DNA of 64,000 nt from Larix kaempferi (GCA_027924585.1 BSBM01000261.1:5287501-5351500); one strand, 5' to 3'; positions 46,958-58,221 are shown, numbered from the stretch's first letter. Numbers and translations: made by a program. The notes: a model not told the origin generated them from the letters alone.

Positions 46958-47068
46958 ACCTCTGGTTCATGCTAATACTTTTGTATACTACTATATAGTT
47001 ACTTATGTACTTACTTTAGCTTTCTTTTCATTTTCGGGTCTGCTGATTAGCTTCCATTTGATTGACAG

Positions 47069-47497
47069 ATGTCATCGGAGTTTCCTACGTTCTTAGGATT
47101 TGCGGATGGTGCTAGCCGTCATACGTAGCAGCTTGCTTCTGCTGCCTAGGTTATTTTCTCACCTAACCACCTAGTTGTGTCCTCAAGAGTTGCTTGTCTT
47201 AGTCCTACATCTAACAATGTGGCTAAGTATATTGCCGTGATTGAGCTACTTGGGGATGCTATTTCACATGGTATCCAGTCTTTAGAAGTCTGCCTAGATT
47301 CACAACTAGTTGTGTCTCAGTTGAATGGTCAGTACTGTGTGAGGGATCCTACGTTACTACGGAAATTCTTAAAGGTAAGACTCTTGGAACGACATTTTGT
47401 TTCAATTACATACATTCATGTTCCGAGAAGTTTTAATCATATATCCAATGCATACGCTAACTATGTATTAGATTGGCATTTGTCACATCCCCAATGA
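47069..47497 (+). pseudogene. Additional RNase H-like domain downstream of integrase
   Basis: Same frame as integrase, 110 bp further on, starting ATG 47069 directly after TTGATTGACAG, which looks like a 3' splice site. Motifs fit a type I RNase H of the kind captured by Tat elements: FADGAS (catalytic Asp), SNNVAKYIAVIELLGDA (usual form NNxAEYxAL, so the catalytic Glu is now Lys), CLDSQLVVSQLNGQY (Asp) and HVPRSFNHISNAYANYVLDW (the last Asp, usually in NxxAD, changed). Two TAG stops lie at 47126 and 47147. The product would be a second RNase H besides that in RT-RH; this copy appears inactive. Confidence 0.78.
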
Positions 47498-47505
47498 AGC
47501 ACACA

Positions 47506-47673
47506 AATAAAGTATACATTCATACATTTGTACATACACACATATTGTAGAACCGGAGAACCAAAGTTTTTTATAAATAATATGTCCAAAAAATGGTAGT
47601 GTCAAGATACAAAACTGGAGCCCGTAGCTCTCAAAATATACATATCGATACAAAAAATGGGAATCAGAGATGT
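47506..47673. other. Spacer between sense RNase H and antisense gene
   Basis: Short AT-rich stretch in which the two convergent coding regions end. Nothing else seen. Confidence 0.5.
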
Positions 47674-49286
47674 CTAATCCCTATGAGGAGGCCTAGCTTC
47701 CACCCCGACAGGATGTGTCTGATATAAATAATGCACTGCATTTGTGACACACTGCAGTAGTCGCACCCAGTTGCTCGGCACCCCCACTACCTGGCGCTGC
47801 ATATCCTCTGGTAGCTACGCCACCTCTACCTGTGGTACCCTAGCGGTCATCCGTGATAGGTTGGCCCGCAGATTCTGTAGTGTCCGCTCTGCTGCAGCAC
47901 CTACTACCTCATCACCCCTGCCGGCGGCAATGTCTCGGGAAATCATCGGGTCTCACTGGGCCCTTGTCTGCGAGCAAACAGTCAAACATTAATACATGAT
48001 ACTACCCCCAAAAAAAGATTTTTGCATTTACATTTATAATAAAAAATCCATAAAAATTTAATATACCATAAACCTAAAAAGAGTAGTCACCAATGTCTCT
48101 GAACGCTGCATCTAGTGGGAGCGGCATGTCTCGATCCTGCCGGAAGTCTGTCCCTGCATAAGGGTAGTCCTATATCGCTATGACTTTTCGATCCCACCAG
48201 TGAAAGAACTCCTCTGTGTATGGTGATGCCTGACGGCCACCACCCTGTCGCGTCAATACCTCAGCCCACCGGGTCATGGTTGGGTCGCAAAGACTATGAG
48301 GAGGGACCTCAACCCTCAAACTGAGCCCCGAAACTCGATCAAAGAAGAAGCTACACAAGATACTGCCATATCCGAAGTTTTTTACACCCCCTTGCTTGCA
48401 CTCTGCCAGCTGGGTCTTCATGTACCCCAGTAGCGTAGTACACCAGTCAAATATCATAGGCTGCATACACTGCGATGCATAGAACATAATTGTCCTGGAT
48501 GCCTGGTGAAGAGCTTTTGAACCAGTAATCCGCACTAAAGTTGCCACGACAACCTTCATGCTTAGGTTGACTATGGCTCTGATGGGCACCTGACTCCCCA
48601 CTTCCCGAGTATTTGGAACACAATACCTCTCTATATAGTTGGGGATGGTGATCCCACCACCCACATATCGAGACCGAAGGCTTGCCACCTCACCTCGACG
48701 GGACAAACCTGTAATGAAGTAGATATCTTCCACTTCCAGTGAGAGTATTTGCTCGTCTAGGTTGAAGTTCTATGTATCGACATCCCAATAGTCTATCAAA
48801 CGACGGAGCAATAGGTTTTGGGCCCTCAAACCCCCTATGCTCCAAAATTTGTATAACCCACATGCTTGTAGCTCTTTCTATGCATGCACATCATTACGGA
48901 CGGCCTCATCCACTAGGTCATGTTCTCTCTCTCTCCACTCTAGAACCATCCTGGAAAGAGAAAAACCAAAGAATTTAGTCAGTTTTGTTTAAAAAACTAG
49001 CTTCACGGCCATACCCACGGGCAATTGTGCTCACAGAGGTGGGTACCCGTGGTCAACACATGCGTCGACTGCGCGTACCCATCCCTACCCGTGACCCGCA
49101 TAGTTATAGCCCACGGGTAGCACCGTGAACATGTAGGGCATTGCCAAACAAAAAATTTAACAGATGAAAATTGAAATAAAAGCATTGAAATGGAAGGTAT
49201 GGACGAGATTACCAACTTGCTCCTAACGGTTCGATGATCGGATGCCCATAGCTCCCAGAATCAGCAACTGAACTTTGAAGTGAAAA
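47674..49286 (-). pseudogene. Antisense three-exon gene resembling the plant mobile domain, inside Tat element
   Basis: On the minus strand, exon 1 (49286-49213) is open and reads YGHPIIEPLGAS; intron 1 is 49212-48951 (GTAATC...CTCTTTCCAG); exon 2 is 48950-48074; intron 2 is 48073-47968 (GTTTAT...GCTCGCAG); exon 3 is 47967-47674. Phases agree at both joins. Exon 2 reads MVLEWREREHDLVDEAV, LLRRLIDYWDVD, SLEVEDIYFITGLSRRGE, then IRAIVNLSMKVVVATLVRI and FFHWWDRKVIAI. The WD...F...L.L.DI..(I/L)GL...G pattern resembles the plant mobile domain, which is linked to mobile elements and silencing. Exon 3 adds VGAAAERTLQNLRANLSRM and WVRLLQCVTNAVHYLYQTHP. Five in-frame stops, four TAG and one TGA, mark it as decayed. 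No start ATG was found for exon 1. Confidence 0.68.
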
Positions 49287-51298
49287 CTAACCACAAAACT
49301 CCAAATGGGTGAATAGTAAAAATGAATTGTAAATTTTTGTTACTATTTATAATTTTCAAAACCCACTTGTCTATAGTTTTCGCCATTTAATGTTGTTTTG
49401 GACTAATACAATGTCATGGAGTAGCATTTTTTTACCAGATTTCTTCGGCAAAAGTTGTTTCCGATTGTTTCACACCTACGGTAGGTATGTTTCACACCTG
49501 GCATATATGTTAGATGTCATTTTCGCATGCATTATGCATTTGACCTTTTGACCACTTTCATAAACCCTAGGTGCAACCCCGCTTCTTAACTAACACGGAA
49601 CCTTCACACTGTTATAGAAGTGTCATTATGTGGCGGTAGGGCCTTTCCAAACATGAGTACCCTAGTTAGAAACCCTTTTTGCATTATGGTGCCCATGTCG
49701 TTGTTTGACCTTAGTAGTGGGATTCCTTTGTAGTTACGCCATGACTATGCGATAAAGACTCATACTCTACTTTATCTTATGCTGGCCATCTCCCATAAGG
49801 ACTCCCCCATTTATATCAAGTTGTGATTGCATTGCATCATCCTGCTTGCCGCTTGAGCCTTGTGCCAGCTCCTGCTTACTCAGTTGTTAACCTAGTGCCT
49901 GAGCACTCTCCCTATTGAGCCTTGCAGATCTTACACTTGCCCTTCACAGTTTGATGACCTTTTGACTGTGAGGGAACACCCCCCGAGTGTCCACATCCTG
50001 CACATGCTTCCTTGCATTGATCATAGGTATTTTCCACTGCTTGGAACTAGTCTGCTCGCTATTTGACACTCGTTCCCTCACTTGTTGTACTATAAGCAAT
50101 TTTATTCTTTTTCAAGCTTTTCCAAATATGAAAAAGACCAAAAAAAATTAAATATTCCAAAAAGCTGGATGGGATTATGGTTACTACTTTTTGTTGGCAA
50201 TTGTTGTGTCAACTTTGAACAGAGCATTCATTCCACTCCATACACTATGATTCGGGACTATAGTTGGACCTTAGGAGCTGTAATTGTTTCTCAGTTTACT
50301 CCACCGATTGGTTAAGCTTCCAGTCATTATGGAGCCCTTTGTGATGCCTCCTGTATCACACAGTTTATATTGAGTCTATGCTTCCTGAGTCTATCCATCT
50401 TCTCATGCTCTTGTTCAAAAAAAGAACTGAAACTAGAGTCGGCCACTCCTCAGATCTCTTGACTATTGCATGTCGGCCATCCTTATTGAGTCAGTTCGTT
50501 TCACCTGAGTTCTTCCAAATCTTTCAGCGTAGCTAGTACCTCGTGTTGGTTGATGGGGGATGCCTTAATGCCCTCCTTCCAGTGAGTCTCGTTCCGTCGA
50601 CTTCAACCCATTTATTCCAGAACTTGAGGCTTAGAGTTCGGTTGAGTACCTTGAGGCTTGCAGTCATTAGTGGTAGGTTCTCTCGCCATCAACAGTTTTG
50701 GGAATACATCAATGTCCCCTGATCGATGGATTCATCCTAGTGTTTGACCTCAACACATCTATTCGCACTTTGATGATTGTGCTCTGTGCCTTGATGCCCA
50801 TTTTCATTATTGGTGGGTTATCTCGTGTCTGTCAACAGTATACATCATTGACCGGTAATCAGACGATGTCACATCAGGTTCGACCTCAACTCCTTTATTC
50901 ACTTGATGGGACTTGCACTGTCGAAGACTTGTGTAGAAGACCCCGAGCAATAGTGGCATTTAGTATGCTACTTATGATTATGACTTTACATCTGAGATAT
51001 CACCTCTCAGATATCAGCAGTTTGTATCTCCAGTTCACACCAATTGTTTCCTTTTCAGCAGGAGACCATATCTTACTATAGAGGGATCATGGCTATGATC
51101 ACTTATGACATGTATTCACTATGTACTGCCTGTTCATGGCCATTGTATCAGATTGTTGTACTATACCGACATGTACTCAGGGATACTATTGTATTATGAC
51201 GAGTGAGCTGCTCCTTCCACATGTGTCTCTCTCACTCCACTTCTGAGATTTATAATGTATTTCGGCCATCGTAGCATCAGTCTCTGACCTCACACATT
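49287..51298 (+). other. 3' untranslated region of second Tat element
   Basis: About 2 kb with no supported coding region; the ORF at 50698-51081 has no family signature. This may contain the promoter of the antisense gene (minus strand, right of 49286). Confidence 0.5.
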
Positions 51299-51304
51299 AG
51301 GGGG
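51299..51304 (+). other. Polypurine tract of second Tat element
   Basis: AGGGGG, four bases before the 3' LTR. Confidence 0.6.
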
Positions 51305-51308
51305 CATC

Positions 51309-52238
51309 TGTTACAACGTAATTTTCCACCTTGTGAGCATCAGCACTCTTTGGCCTGCAGGATCCATTTTACTGACTCATATCCACTTTGTATCTTCCAA
51401 AGACGCTATTTTTTCATATTTTTTCCTTTGTACACTAGCTGCATCATTACAATGGGCGTACCCGCAAGTTGCATCACTATAGCCCGCAGGTAGCATGTAA
51501 AATGGTAAAAATCACTAGTTAATTACTTTTTACTCCCAAAAAGCGGTCATTGGGTGACCTTTGGCCCTCCATTTGCCCCAGAAATGCCTCGATGTGTCCT
51601 TTCACCTACCTTTGAGAGGACTATATATTGAGCACATATGGCTTATGGACGCGAGGAGAAAGGAGAGCAAGAGAACTCTAGTGGATTTTTGCCTTATCTT
51701 GAGTCTACACTCATTGATCCTTGTTGTTGTGAACCATTTATGTTCACCTTCCAAACTCCTATCAGAGTTTGAGTTTTCCATTCCATGGAGGATTGAAGTG
51801 GTGGAGGCACAAGTGGATTGACCCAGATCTTGGTTCAGATTGGTTACTGGCAAGAGGTCGTATCACATTGTACTTCTTGTTATTTATTAATATAAATACT
51901 CATATTCTCGTCCATTAATGTTGTGAATGTTGTTTATATTACATTGAGTTGCATTTACTTATAATATCATGGACCATTTCTATTGATGATGTTAATGTCG
52001 TTTATATATTATATGCGCTTGTTGTATATTGGCTATCAAGACTAATTTGCAGGTTCAAGTGCACAGATTGAAAGCTCCAACGGGGATCTACATCAAACGT
52101 TTGGATCGAGGTTGGTTATCTTCTTCATTATCTTAGCATTGTCATTTATATAGCATAGCATTGAGAATTGAGTTAATTTCTGCTAGTCAGCTGTCTGTTG
52201 TGGTCCACCCCAAGCCATAGGAAGTTTTCTCCAACACA
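51309..52238 (+). mobile_element. 3' LTR of second Tat element (930 bp)
   Basis: TGTTACAACGT to CCAACACA, same length as the 5' LTR, followed by ATTTG. Confidence 0.95.
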
Positions 52239-52243
52239 ATTTG

Positions 52244-52712
52244 TTTTAGAGCTATTAGAGGCAACCATCCTCCACATGAAGTACTTAGACTTGGATGCTT
52301 TGATTTCATCTCTAGAATGCTTTTCACTAGACATTACGAGCTTCATCAACATGCCACCACAAAACCTCACTATGGAACTTAGTTCTCTCTAGGGCTCATC
52401 TACCACCTCTATGAATGGTCATAGCTGGGATACACTCAATTACAAGCCTGCATTTAGGACCTTAATTTCTCAATGTTTATATGTCAATCAAATGTGTTCA
52501 TATTAGGGAAATACCTAAAAATCTACACGTTCAAGTTTTCTAGAAGTGATAATAATCCTTTTGAACAACATTGTATGTCAAATATGTTGGATTTTAGTTT
52601 CTTTTTTAACTATATTAATTATGTTAAATTTTGATGTACTGAAAATTATGCAAGCACACAACCATTTTTTGATAAACTAAATCAGAACCATCGAATGCAC
52701 AAGCGTGCATGT
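52244..52712. other. Flank of second Tat element, no gene recognised
   Basis: A plus-strand frame of 64 codons (52198-52392) crosses the LTR boundary and is leucine-rich, but no domain is supported. Otherwise AT-rich. Confidence 0.4.
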
Positions 52713-52772
52713 GCGCACGCGCGCGCACACACACACACACACACATGTGTGTGTGTGTGTGTGTGTGTGTGT

Positions 52773-52807
<35 letters not shown>
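52713..52807. repeat. Compound (CA)n-(TG)n-(GA)n microsatellite
   Basis: CA repeats switch to TG repeats and then to GA repeats. The CA/TG join is self-complementary and could form a hairpin. A similar (GT)n(GA)n tract begins the second copy of the duplicated region at 58222. Confidence 0.95.
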
Positions 52808-54059
52808 ATGTAAGATATATCAATCATAGATTATTTTAAAAACCTGAGAATATTACCATAAGTAGGATGCTTAGAACAACTAGTACTAGGGCAATGCATC
52901 CTTGAATTCAATAACTTAGATATGGATGGTTCATGGAAAATAATCAAAATTCTAAGATATAGTTTGGCATATTTGGCATATTTTCATTTTAGGGCACTAA
53001 TGCCACCAGACTAGAAATGATACTATATATTGATATTAAATCCCTCTAATATCACTTATAAAAAAAGTTTTTATCTTAGAATACCATAAATATGTACAAG
53101 AAGGTGCATAACCCTCACCATAAATTGGATGACAAACATTATCCGCCATGTAGAATTTTAATGATCTTTCCTACTTAGACTTGGAACCATGAATGACTGA
53201 CGACTTTAACTTATCCATTAATGATTTTGCTTATTTATGCACATGAATCATTACGAATTTACAAAGGTTTGCCTAAATGGGACTATCTATTAGATATTAT
53301 TAATATATCATTTTTATTTAGGTATATGACATTTAATTATTAAAATATAAATGAAAGAACAAATGTTTAGTATAAAATAGTGAATGAATAAATTATGCAA
53401 ATTATATTCATTATATATAATTGTATAAAAAAACTCTTATAAATGGAAATTACTCTTTTATATTATTATTATCTAGTTATTGATATATGTCGCATTACCT
53501 TTCAAATTCTATATTCCTAGTCTACCAACTAACTTTAATATGCAAAACATATTTATAAAAAATATGATATAAAACTAATCAAATATAATACCACTACTTC
53601 TATTTTAGTCTCACCTCCACCACAATAATAAACTCCATAGTCATGATCTATCAACTAATCTTACTATGAACAACACCTTTCATAAGACTTCAAATCCAAA
53701 ACTAAACAACATAAGATGCCACCACTTCCATCATAATCCAATCTCCATCATAATAATAAGTATAGAAGATAAAAAAACCACATATTAAGACATCCCAAAT
53801 AATGTTTTAATCTTAAAGTTATTTTCTACCCAATAACCTCATTAGACATGGCAATTTAATGTATTAATCAACACAAGATACCACCACTTCCATCTATATA
53901 ACACCAACATCAATGAAAACACACAAATTGAAAAAAAATGAAGTTCGAGAGTTCCATTCACCGTAATGCTCCCATCATAGATTTTTTATTACACTGAGAG
54001 TAAGAGGTACTTACAATTCAATATGGAGATATGTAACGTAACACGATCACATTTGTACC

Positions 54060-54099
54060 AAAAATTGAAATTGAAATTGAAATTGAAATTGAAATTGAC
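54060..54099. repeat. GAAATT hexanucleotide repeat, about six units
   Basis: Simple run of AATTGA units. Not present in copy B of the duplication as far as I can see. Confidence 0.9.
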
Positions 54100-54974
54100 T
54101 GGTGAAATGCATGACACTGAAACGACGTTAATATACTGAAAAAAATCTGTCACAAAACCATGGCTCGTACTGTTTCGTCAACACAGACCCAATCCATGTT
54201 TCATCAATTGTCAGTACGTTAGCAGATTATCACGGAACCAGAAGCGCCATGTGTCAAACCACAAGAGTCCCCAGTCTACTCCCTCTCAATCTCTATATTC
54301 ATCTTGGACCAGGACGATTGTTATTGAGAAGATTGGATGATTTTTTTATCGAAGTTTGGGTGATTGTTTTGATCGAAGTATGATTGCATGGATGAGATTT
54401 AATGAAGTGGTTATCACAGCTTTGGACAGATTTGACTATTCGATTATGATTGATTGGATGTACTGCCTGCTATTTTGACGATGAAATAAAGATATTATGG
54501 TGCATTGTTCTCACCATTCTAAACGAAAACTTGGTGAAGTTTTGGTCAGTTGAATTTAGTTGAGTATTGTGGCGAAATCGTTTGATTGGTTTTCGAAAAG
54601 GACGAAATATCTGCCATCAACTCCACAGTTTTGGAGATTGAGAGCTCAGTTTTGAAGGTGACCATTTTACTGAGCTATGTCTTTTTGCAGGCTTTAATTA
54701 TTGCGAATACAACGTTCACTGCTTATTTTCAGACAAACCCTAATTTCTCCCAGGATCAATAATTGGTTTTTTTTGGCCAGCAATCACCTAGAGAGCATAG
54801 CATAGGTTTGGCCGGGTGGCAATCTCAACAATAGGCATAGGCAGTTTACATTGAACTCAATGACAAGCAAGCTACTACACTTCCTAGTCTAAATGCATTA
54901 GAAACTTTGGAGGTATTTTGTGAAGTAATTAAGAAGTGTTTTTACACATTTATCTACCTCACAAATTTATTAGC

Positions 54975-55331
54975 TCATTGCACCGAGTGAAACGAGGTGC
55001 TCTACAACCTAGTATGGGAGAGATCTTGTAACCTGATATAATGGTAATAACGTTATAACGCAAGTGTTGGTTCGCTATCGGCTCATAAAATAAAAAATTG
55101 TGGAAAATATTTAAAAAAAAATCCATGTTGGTTCATAAAATAAAATATTATGAAAAGTAATTAAAAAATAGATGTTAGTTTATAAAATAAAAACTTAAAA
55201 CTTAAACCCGGATCTGTCAATCAAGAGAGATCAAATTTCTTGAGTTTAAATTTAAAAAAAGAAATACACCTCAAGAAATTGGATCCCTCTCAGTGCTTGA
55301 TAGATACGGGTTTAAGATGGATCTATGCTAG
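54975..55331. mobile_element. Foldback-type insertion (about 355 bp) in copy A
   Basis: Copy B runs straight from 'ctcacaaatctactagcc' to 'attagtttcagcttag' (60463-60500), whereas copy A has about 355 extra bases. The insert contains an inverted repeat: CTTAAACCCG... at 55201-55244 pairs with ...CGGGTTTAAG at 55270-55316, arms of about 45 bp with mismatches. A related sequence in reverse orientation is at about 59640-59760. No ORF. Miniature non-autonomous element is the likely nature. Confidence 0.65.
55201..55316. repeat. Inverted repeat, arms about 45 bp
   Basis: Left arm 55201-55244 (ends CTTGAG) and right arm 55270-55316 (starts CTCAAG) are reverse complements with scattered mismatches around a 25-bp loop. 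Confidence 0.8.
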
Positions 55332-56450
55332 TTAGTTTCAGCTTAGACATCACGAGACGACGTAGTAATTTAGTGAAGTCTTTACCTGCCTCAACCCTAA
55401 AGTTTGAATAAGCCCAAACTCGCAATGTTCTCATTAGCCCTAGACCATCTTCACCTAACCCCACAAACCCAAAGTTCACCTCTACTCAAGCCACTACCAC
55501 AAATTAGCTTGATGTCCTTTTCATCCTACTCGCAACCACTCAATCATAAATTCTAAGGTCCTTAATTACCTTGCCCTTCCAAAGCCTTATTGATTGAGCA
55601 TTTATACCTTGAAACTTTATCTCCTCTGAAGTGTTATCATTACCCAACCCTAGCACACCTAATCCCTCCCTTATTGTGCTCACTAAGGATCACACTATCA
55701 CATCTCCCATTTCACTCATCACACACAATTGCCAAATTAAAGATTAAATAGCCACAATGAATAAATAAAGTTGCATATTTGGAGTCTAATTTCTTGTTAC
55801 ATGGACATGCACATGCCAACATGTCTATATTTAAACATTTTAAGTGTTATTTATTCTATTAAGTTATTAGTCAAGTGTGTAGAAATTTTTTCCCGAGTCT
55901 AGTAACTTTGGTGTCAATTCAAAGGTGACTCATCTAACACTCACAACTCTATGGTTTCAACGATTGTAATTTTGCTTTGAGAAAATCTCTATGGATAAAA
56001 CCCCTACCAACCATTGGGAGGATTGGATTGGAATGTTATGATAATTCCACTAATAACAAGGATGTGAACTCTAACAAGGAACTTAAACTTGTTGCTCTCC
56101 CATTAAGGAAAAATAATACCTTTGGGAAATTCGTCTAGTGCACTTGGTGTAACAACCACAAAGGTAGACACTATATATATTGTAGATTGGATCTCATAAT
56201 TATATATTTGTTTACTTCTCAAAGTGTGATGTGAGTATAGTTCAACTTGTTCCTTATTCCTTGTGGGAATTGTCTGAACTCAAGTGCCCTTAAGAAGATA
56301 ATGTTTCGAAAAATTCTTGTAATGTTATTATATATTTTCTATGTTAATTTAGCATTATTTGATTGAATGAAAAGAGCTTTTACAGCTTGATATAAGCTAA
56401 TGACTTCTGGAAAAAATTGCAAGATTATCTTCATAATGATTAGATTATGT

Positions 56451-56546
56451 TTGAATCCCATAGGGGTAGAGCAATTGGTAATGAGTAAATGAGATGAGAA
56501 GTTGTAAATGGAAGGTCACAAATTCAAATCCCCGTGGGTACTTATG
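56451..56546 (+). mobile_element. SINE-like 96-bp insertion with tRNA-type A and B boxes
   Basis: Absent from copy B, where 'tagattatg' is followed at once by 'cttcaatgtgtt' (63960-63975). In copy A the insert is flanked by TTATG (56446-56450 and 56542-56546). It holds TAGAGCAATTGGTAA, like a tRNA A box, at about 56467, and AATTCAAATCCC, like a B box, at about 56521. The size and spacing suit a tRNA-derived promoter remnant. A deletion in copy B between TTATG repeats is the alternative. Confidence 0.55.
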
Positions 56547-56699
56547 CTTGAATGTGTTAAAGCCATCATTGACCTTAGAAGATTTAAAATTATGAAGCTA
56601 GATAGCATAGTACGGAGTGGGTACTTATGCTTGAATGTGTTAAAGCTAGCATTGACCTCAGAAGATTTAAAATTATGGGGCTAGATAGCATAGTACGAA
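56534..56699. repeat. 83-bp tandem duplication
   Basis: 'gtgggtacttatgcttgaat' starts at 56534 and 56617; both units continue through 'gatagcatagtacg'. The duplication overlaps the end of the SINE-like insert, so it arose after the insertion. Confidence 0.88.
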
Positions 56700-56745
56700 A
56701 TGCGATGGGCCTAATTCTATAGTTTCCACATATTTTGCACACTAA

Positions 56746-56751
<6 letters not shown>

Positions 56752-56810
<59 letters not shown>
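56752..56810. repeat. (AT)n microsatellite
   Basis: Uninterrupted TA repeat of about 59 bp. Tyr-Ile polypeptide frames across it are artefacts. Confidence 0.97.
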
Positions 56811-56811
<1 letters not shown>

Positions 56812-56865
56812 CTTCAATCATAAAAATGGTTTCAATTTCATATTAATATCCAAGGGAAATATACA

Positions 56866-57111
56866 ATTCCCATATATATGCATTTATAAGAATTCAAGAT
56901 ATTATTGTAGAAATTCAAAGAATGGTTTGAAATTAATACCAAAAACATCAAATTTGCAAGGAGGAAAGTGTTTTTAGATGGGAGGACAATTACCATGTAT
57001 ATACATTTATAAGAATTCAAGATATTATTGTAGAAATTCAAAGAATGGTTTGAAATAATACCAAAAACATCAAATTTGCAAGGAGGAAAGTGTTTTTAGA
57101 TGGGAGGATAG
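56866..57111. repeat. 123-bp tandem duplication
   Basis: 'aagaattcaagatattattg' starts at 56888 and 57011; both units end 'gtgtttttagatgggagga'. The two copies are almost identical, so this is recent. Confidence 0.9.
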
Positions 57112-58200
57112 ACATAACATGCAAGACTATAAAATTCCCACTACAAACTCCATCTTGTGAAAGAATTAACACTTTATTTTAAGTGTTATATAGAGAAATA
57201 AAGAAGCCATTGGACAAGTTTCATCTCAATGTAAATCTAAGCACCTAAATTTTAAGAAGAGATAAAAGAGAAGGGAGTAAAATACCAAGAACAAGAGCTA
57301 GTAGCAAAGTCAAAGTGAGAATGAATATCCACGAAATTGGGACAACTTAATGTAGGAAGAGGAGAAACTTGGAAATAGAAATATAGTCCAACTTTAACTG
57401 TATAACAAACAAACTCAACTAAGGATAGACTCTAAAATTCCTAAGGGAATAGAATGAATAAGAAAGTAACTCAGTCTAAAAACACATAATATATATACAA
57501 CATACTAAATAACACACCCGAACTAAAATAAAATACATGAAATCCTTTCTTGACAAATAGACATAAATGTTATCACTCCTCCATGCAGTTGATGCACAAA
57601 TATGAAGCAATCAAACGATCCCAAATATTAGTATTGTCATGAAAATGGATCTTAACATAGATTGAATTAAATACCACAATATATATGTATATGTATTTCA
57701 ATCATTTTAAGTCCCTCAGGTTTACCAGCAACACTTGTAGCTAACGAGTTAACACTATTCTCCATCCAAATATTATGGAGAAGAGGGGAGAATCCCACAA
57801 TGTTTTCCTTGGAAAAAAACATACATACATACATACACAATATTGTACACACACATACTTGTGTGTCTATGTACAATGTAGATATATAGATAGCCCCAAT
57901 TGTTGGCTCAAGTAGTTTGACTTGCCACACCAAAGCCATAATAGTCAAATGGGTCATGAGGTCAAATGTGGGTCAAATCCACCTATGTACCTTGGGTAGG
58001 TGTACATATGTTTTCCACCAATGGAATTTCCACATGTATCATTCATGGAATGTGAGGAAATGCCTCAAGAGTTTATATGACAAAGTTAGCAGTTTATAAC
58101 ATAGTGTGGCTTAATTGGACTAGAACCCAAGGCCTCACAATGAACCTCATCTTGAAACAAAGTGTCCAACACGATTGGGATAACCCACCCATGTCTTTGT
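57112..58200. other. Non-coding stretch between duplication copies
   Basis: No supported gene. Contains a short (ATAC)n run at about 57822-57838. Frames of 60-96 codons show no family signature. Confidence 0.5.
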
Positions 58201-58221
58201 GTGTCTGCATGTGCACATGCA

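Larger units (their letters stand above)
37770..52238 (+). mobile_element. Second Tat-lineage Ty3/gypsy element, structurally complete, 14.5 kb
   Basis: Two 930-bp LTRs (37770-38699 and 51309-52238) are flanked by identical ATTTG (37765-37769 and 52239-52243). By eye they differ at about 30 positions (near 3%). Internal order: primer site, 1.6-kb leader, gag, protease, RT, RNase H, integrase, a second RNase H-like domain, an antisense multi-exon gene, polypurine tract. The size, the absence of a chromodomain, the extra RNase H and the long 3' region suit the Tat lineage (Ogre/Tat-like). All sense frames carry stops and shifts, so it can no longer act alone. Confidence 0.95.
52713..56640. repeat. 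Segmental duplication, copy A (about 3.9 kb)
   Basis: Matches 58222-64000 in the same orientation. Shared landmarks: the GT/GA microsatellite then 'cttgagaatatta'; 'gaaccagaagc-ccatgt-tcaaaccacaa' at 54235 and 59826; 'ctagagagcatagcatagg' at 54788 and 60298; 'catttcactcatcacacacaa' at 55707 and 60984; 'ggtgtaacaaccacaaaggt' at 56146 and 63578. Copies are clearly diverged with many indels. No gene was recognised in either. Confidence 0.9.

Noticed and set aside
3086-52238. Possible endogenous pararetrovirus because of RT-RNase H sequences
   Set aside because: Every RT lies with LTRs or integrase in copia or gypsy order; no movement-protein or coat-protein motif was seen.
52198-52392. Leucine-rich 64-codon frame that might suggest an LRR gene
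   Set aside because: It starts inside the 3' LTR of the second Tat element and has no repeated LRR spacing.
56590-56977. Tyr-Ile repeat proteins, also at 61190-61448
   Set aside because: Direct translations of TA microsatellites.
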